Assembly: GCA_040403315.1 (NCBI GenBank)
Contig: JBBAKX010000005.1
Location: 124,001-188,000 of the forward strand
DNA: 64,000 bases
Direction of reading: 5' to 3'
DNA from: CAMCXT01 sp040403315
GTDB lineage: Bacteria > Bacteroidota > Bacteroidia > M30B66
The translations under genes and the position numbers were made by a program. Below, one piece after another: positions 63,288 to 64,000 of the stretch; the first letter of the stretch is position 1, and each line of letters begins with the position of its first letter. The notes under the pieces are model-generated. The model saw only the letters and a list, made by a program, of their open reading frames with translations, searched no databases and was not told the origin of the DNA.

Positions 63288-64000
63288 TTACAAGTGCTCA
63301 GATTTTTTGTCTTCTTCTGGTGTTTCTGTGCTGTATTCCGTTTTGGCTTCTTTCGCATCTAATCCCTTCGTTCTCAACCAAGCCGCAAAAGCTGATGTAT
63401 ATCCGTGCGTGACCAACACCCTTTCTGCACCAGTAGCTTCTACAGCGGTATTGAGACTTGTCCAATCGGCATGATCCGACAAAGGAAATCCACGATCCAC
63501 TGAAATTCTTCTTCGCGACCCTCTGATGCTCATCCAACCTGAAGCCACTGCCGATTCATAAGGTTCAAATTTTCGCATCCAATCGGAACCTGCCACGGCT
63601 GGCGGAATGATAATCAACGCTCTTCTATAGTCGGCTTGGTTAGCGGCAACCTGCACCTTATCGGTGGATGGCAGATCGAAACCTGCGGCTATCAAGACTT
63701 CGTGTGTGGCATGAATTGCACCGTGCGTGTAAATTGGACCGATTGATGGATCAATGTTTTTCAATATCCGCTGTGCCTTCCCCAACGAATATGCGCTAAT
63801 GAAACTGCAAATACCCTGATCTGCATTGGTCTTCCACCACGACTCAATATCTTTAAATATCTCCGCTTGCGGCTTCCAACGATACACCGGCAAACCAAAG
63901 GTCGACTCAGTAATAAACGTATGGCATTGCACAGGTTCGAACGGAGCAGAAAATCCATCATTCTCCAATTTATAATCGCCCGTAAAAACCCAAACTTCGC
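63288..64000 (-). CDS. Ligase-associated DNA exonuclease, metallo-beta-lactamase fold (N-terminus outside window)
   Basis: The frame is open to the right edge: the residues before LENDGFSAPFEP read EVWVFTGDYK, so the 5' end is missing. HTFITESTFGLPVYRW, the central beta-CASP region and SDHADWTSL match the ligase-associated 3' exonuclease of the CPSF-like family, which works with an ATP-dependent DNA ligase and a Lhr-type helicase in bacteria. Those partners would lie to the right. The tail is charged (EAKTEYSTETPEEDKKSE). Confidence 0.88.
   Translation of the reverse strand, partial: EVWVFTGDYKLENDGFSAPFEPVQCHTFITESTFGLPVYRWKPQAEIFKDIESWWKTNADQGICSFISAYSLGKAQRILKNIDPSIGPIYTHGAIHATHEVLIAAGFDLPSTDKVQVAANQADYRRALIIIPPAVAGSDWMRKFEPYESAVASGWMSIRGSRRRISVDRGFPLSDHADWTSLNTAVEATGAERVLVTHGYTSAFAAWLRTKGLDAKEAKTEYSTETPEEDKKSEHL

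Overview
The window is a stretch of chromosome from a Bacteroidota bacterium, most likely a member of the Flavobacteriales. Three things point there: several secreted proteins carry type IX secretion (T9SS type A) C-terminal sorting domains; many genes are preceded by the Bacteroidota -7 promoter element TAnnTTTG; and gene sets typical of the phylum occur (DUF2027-Smr, IPExxxVDY, DUF4476, a two-domain Nfu protein, acpP-fabF-rnc-IPExxxVDY-pyk, DUF177-rpmF-plsX-fabH-accB-accC). I saw no tRNA, rRNA, CRISPR array, transposase or replication origin.

Layout. 1-10172 (minus) is one giant secreted repeat protein that runs off the left edge. 10.6-23.1 kb holds a T9SS M1 peptidase, pterin dehydratase, a TonB-like protein, XerD, AroQ, BioD-BioA, a DUF2027-Smr operon, a lipoprotein M1 peptidase with helical repeats, and purN-rnhA-GNAT. 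23.2-32.3 kb is core metabolism: acpP-fabF-rnc-IPExxxVDY-pyk, an M42 peptidase, a DUF4476 protein, a sugar-phosphate transferase and EttA. 32.3-50 kb is accessory: a lipoprotein, T9SS surface proteins, an ECF sigma factor with a protein that appears to span both membranes, a collagen-like/S74 protein broken by a 100-N assembly gap, a GreA-like protein, an esterase, a secreted nuclease and an unknown overlapping gene pair. 49.5-51.0 kb is a wrecked T9SS adhesin gene whose middle is replaced by a segment with two tiny membrane-protein genes. 51.0-56.5 kb is the fatty-acid initiation cluster. 56.5-64 kb has a T9SS esterase, an omega-amidase/aminotransferase pair, an SlyD-like PPIase, a MarR-YceI pair, a T9SS protein and the partial ligase-associated exonuclease.

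How the genes fit together. Two clusters cover fatty-acid synthesis: carrier protein and elongation (acpP, fabF), and initiation with precursor supply (plsX, fabH, accB, accC). bioD and bioA feed the biotin needed by AccB. The accessory half is dominated by secreted and surface proteins. The most unusual items are the sigma factor/dual-membrane protein pair, two copies of a three-stem structured intergenic element with compensating stem changes, the replaced adhesin interior, and a repeat-induced gap whose flanks join perfectly.
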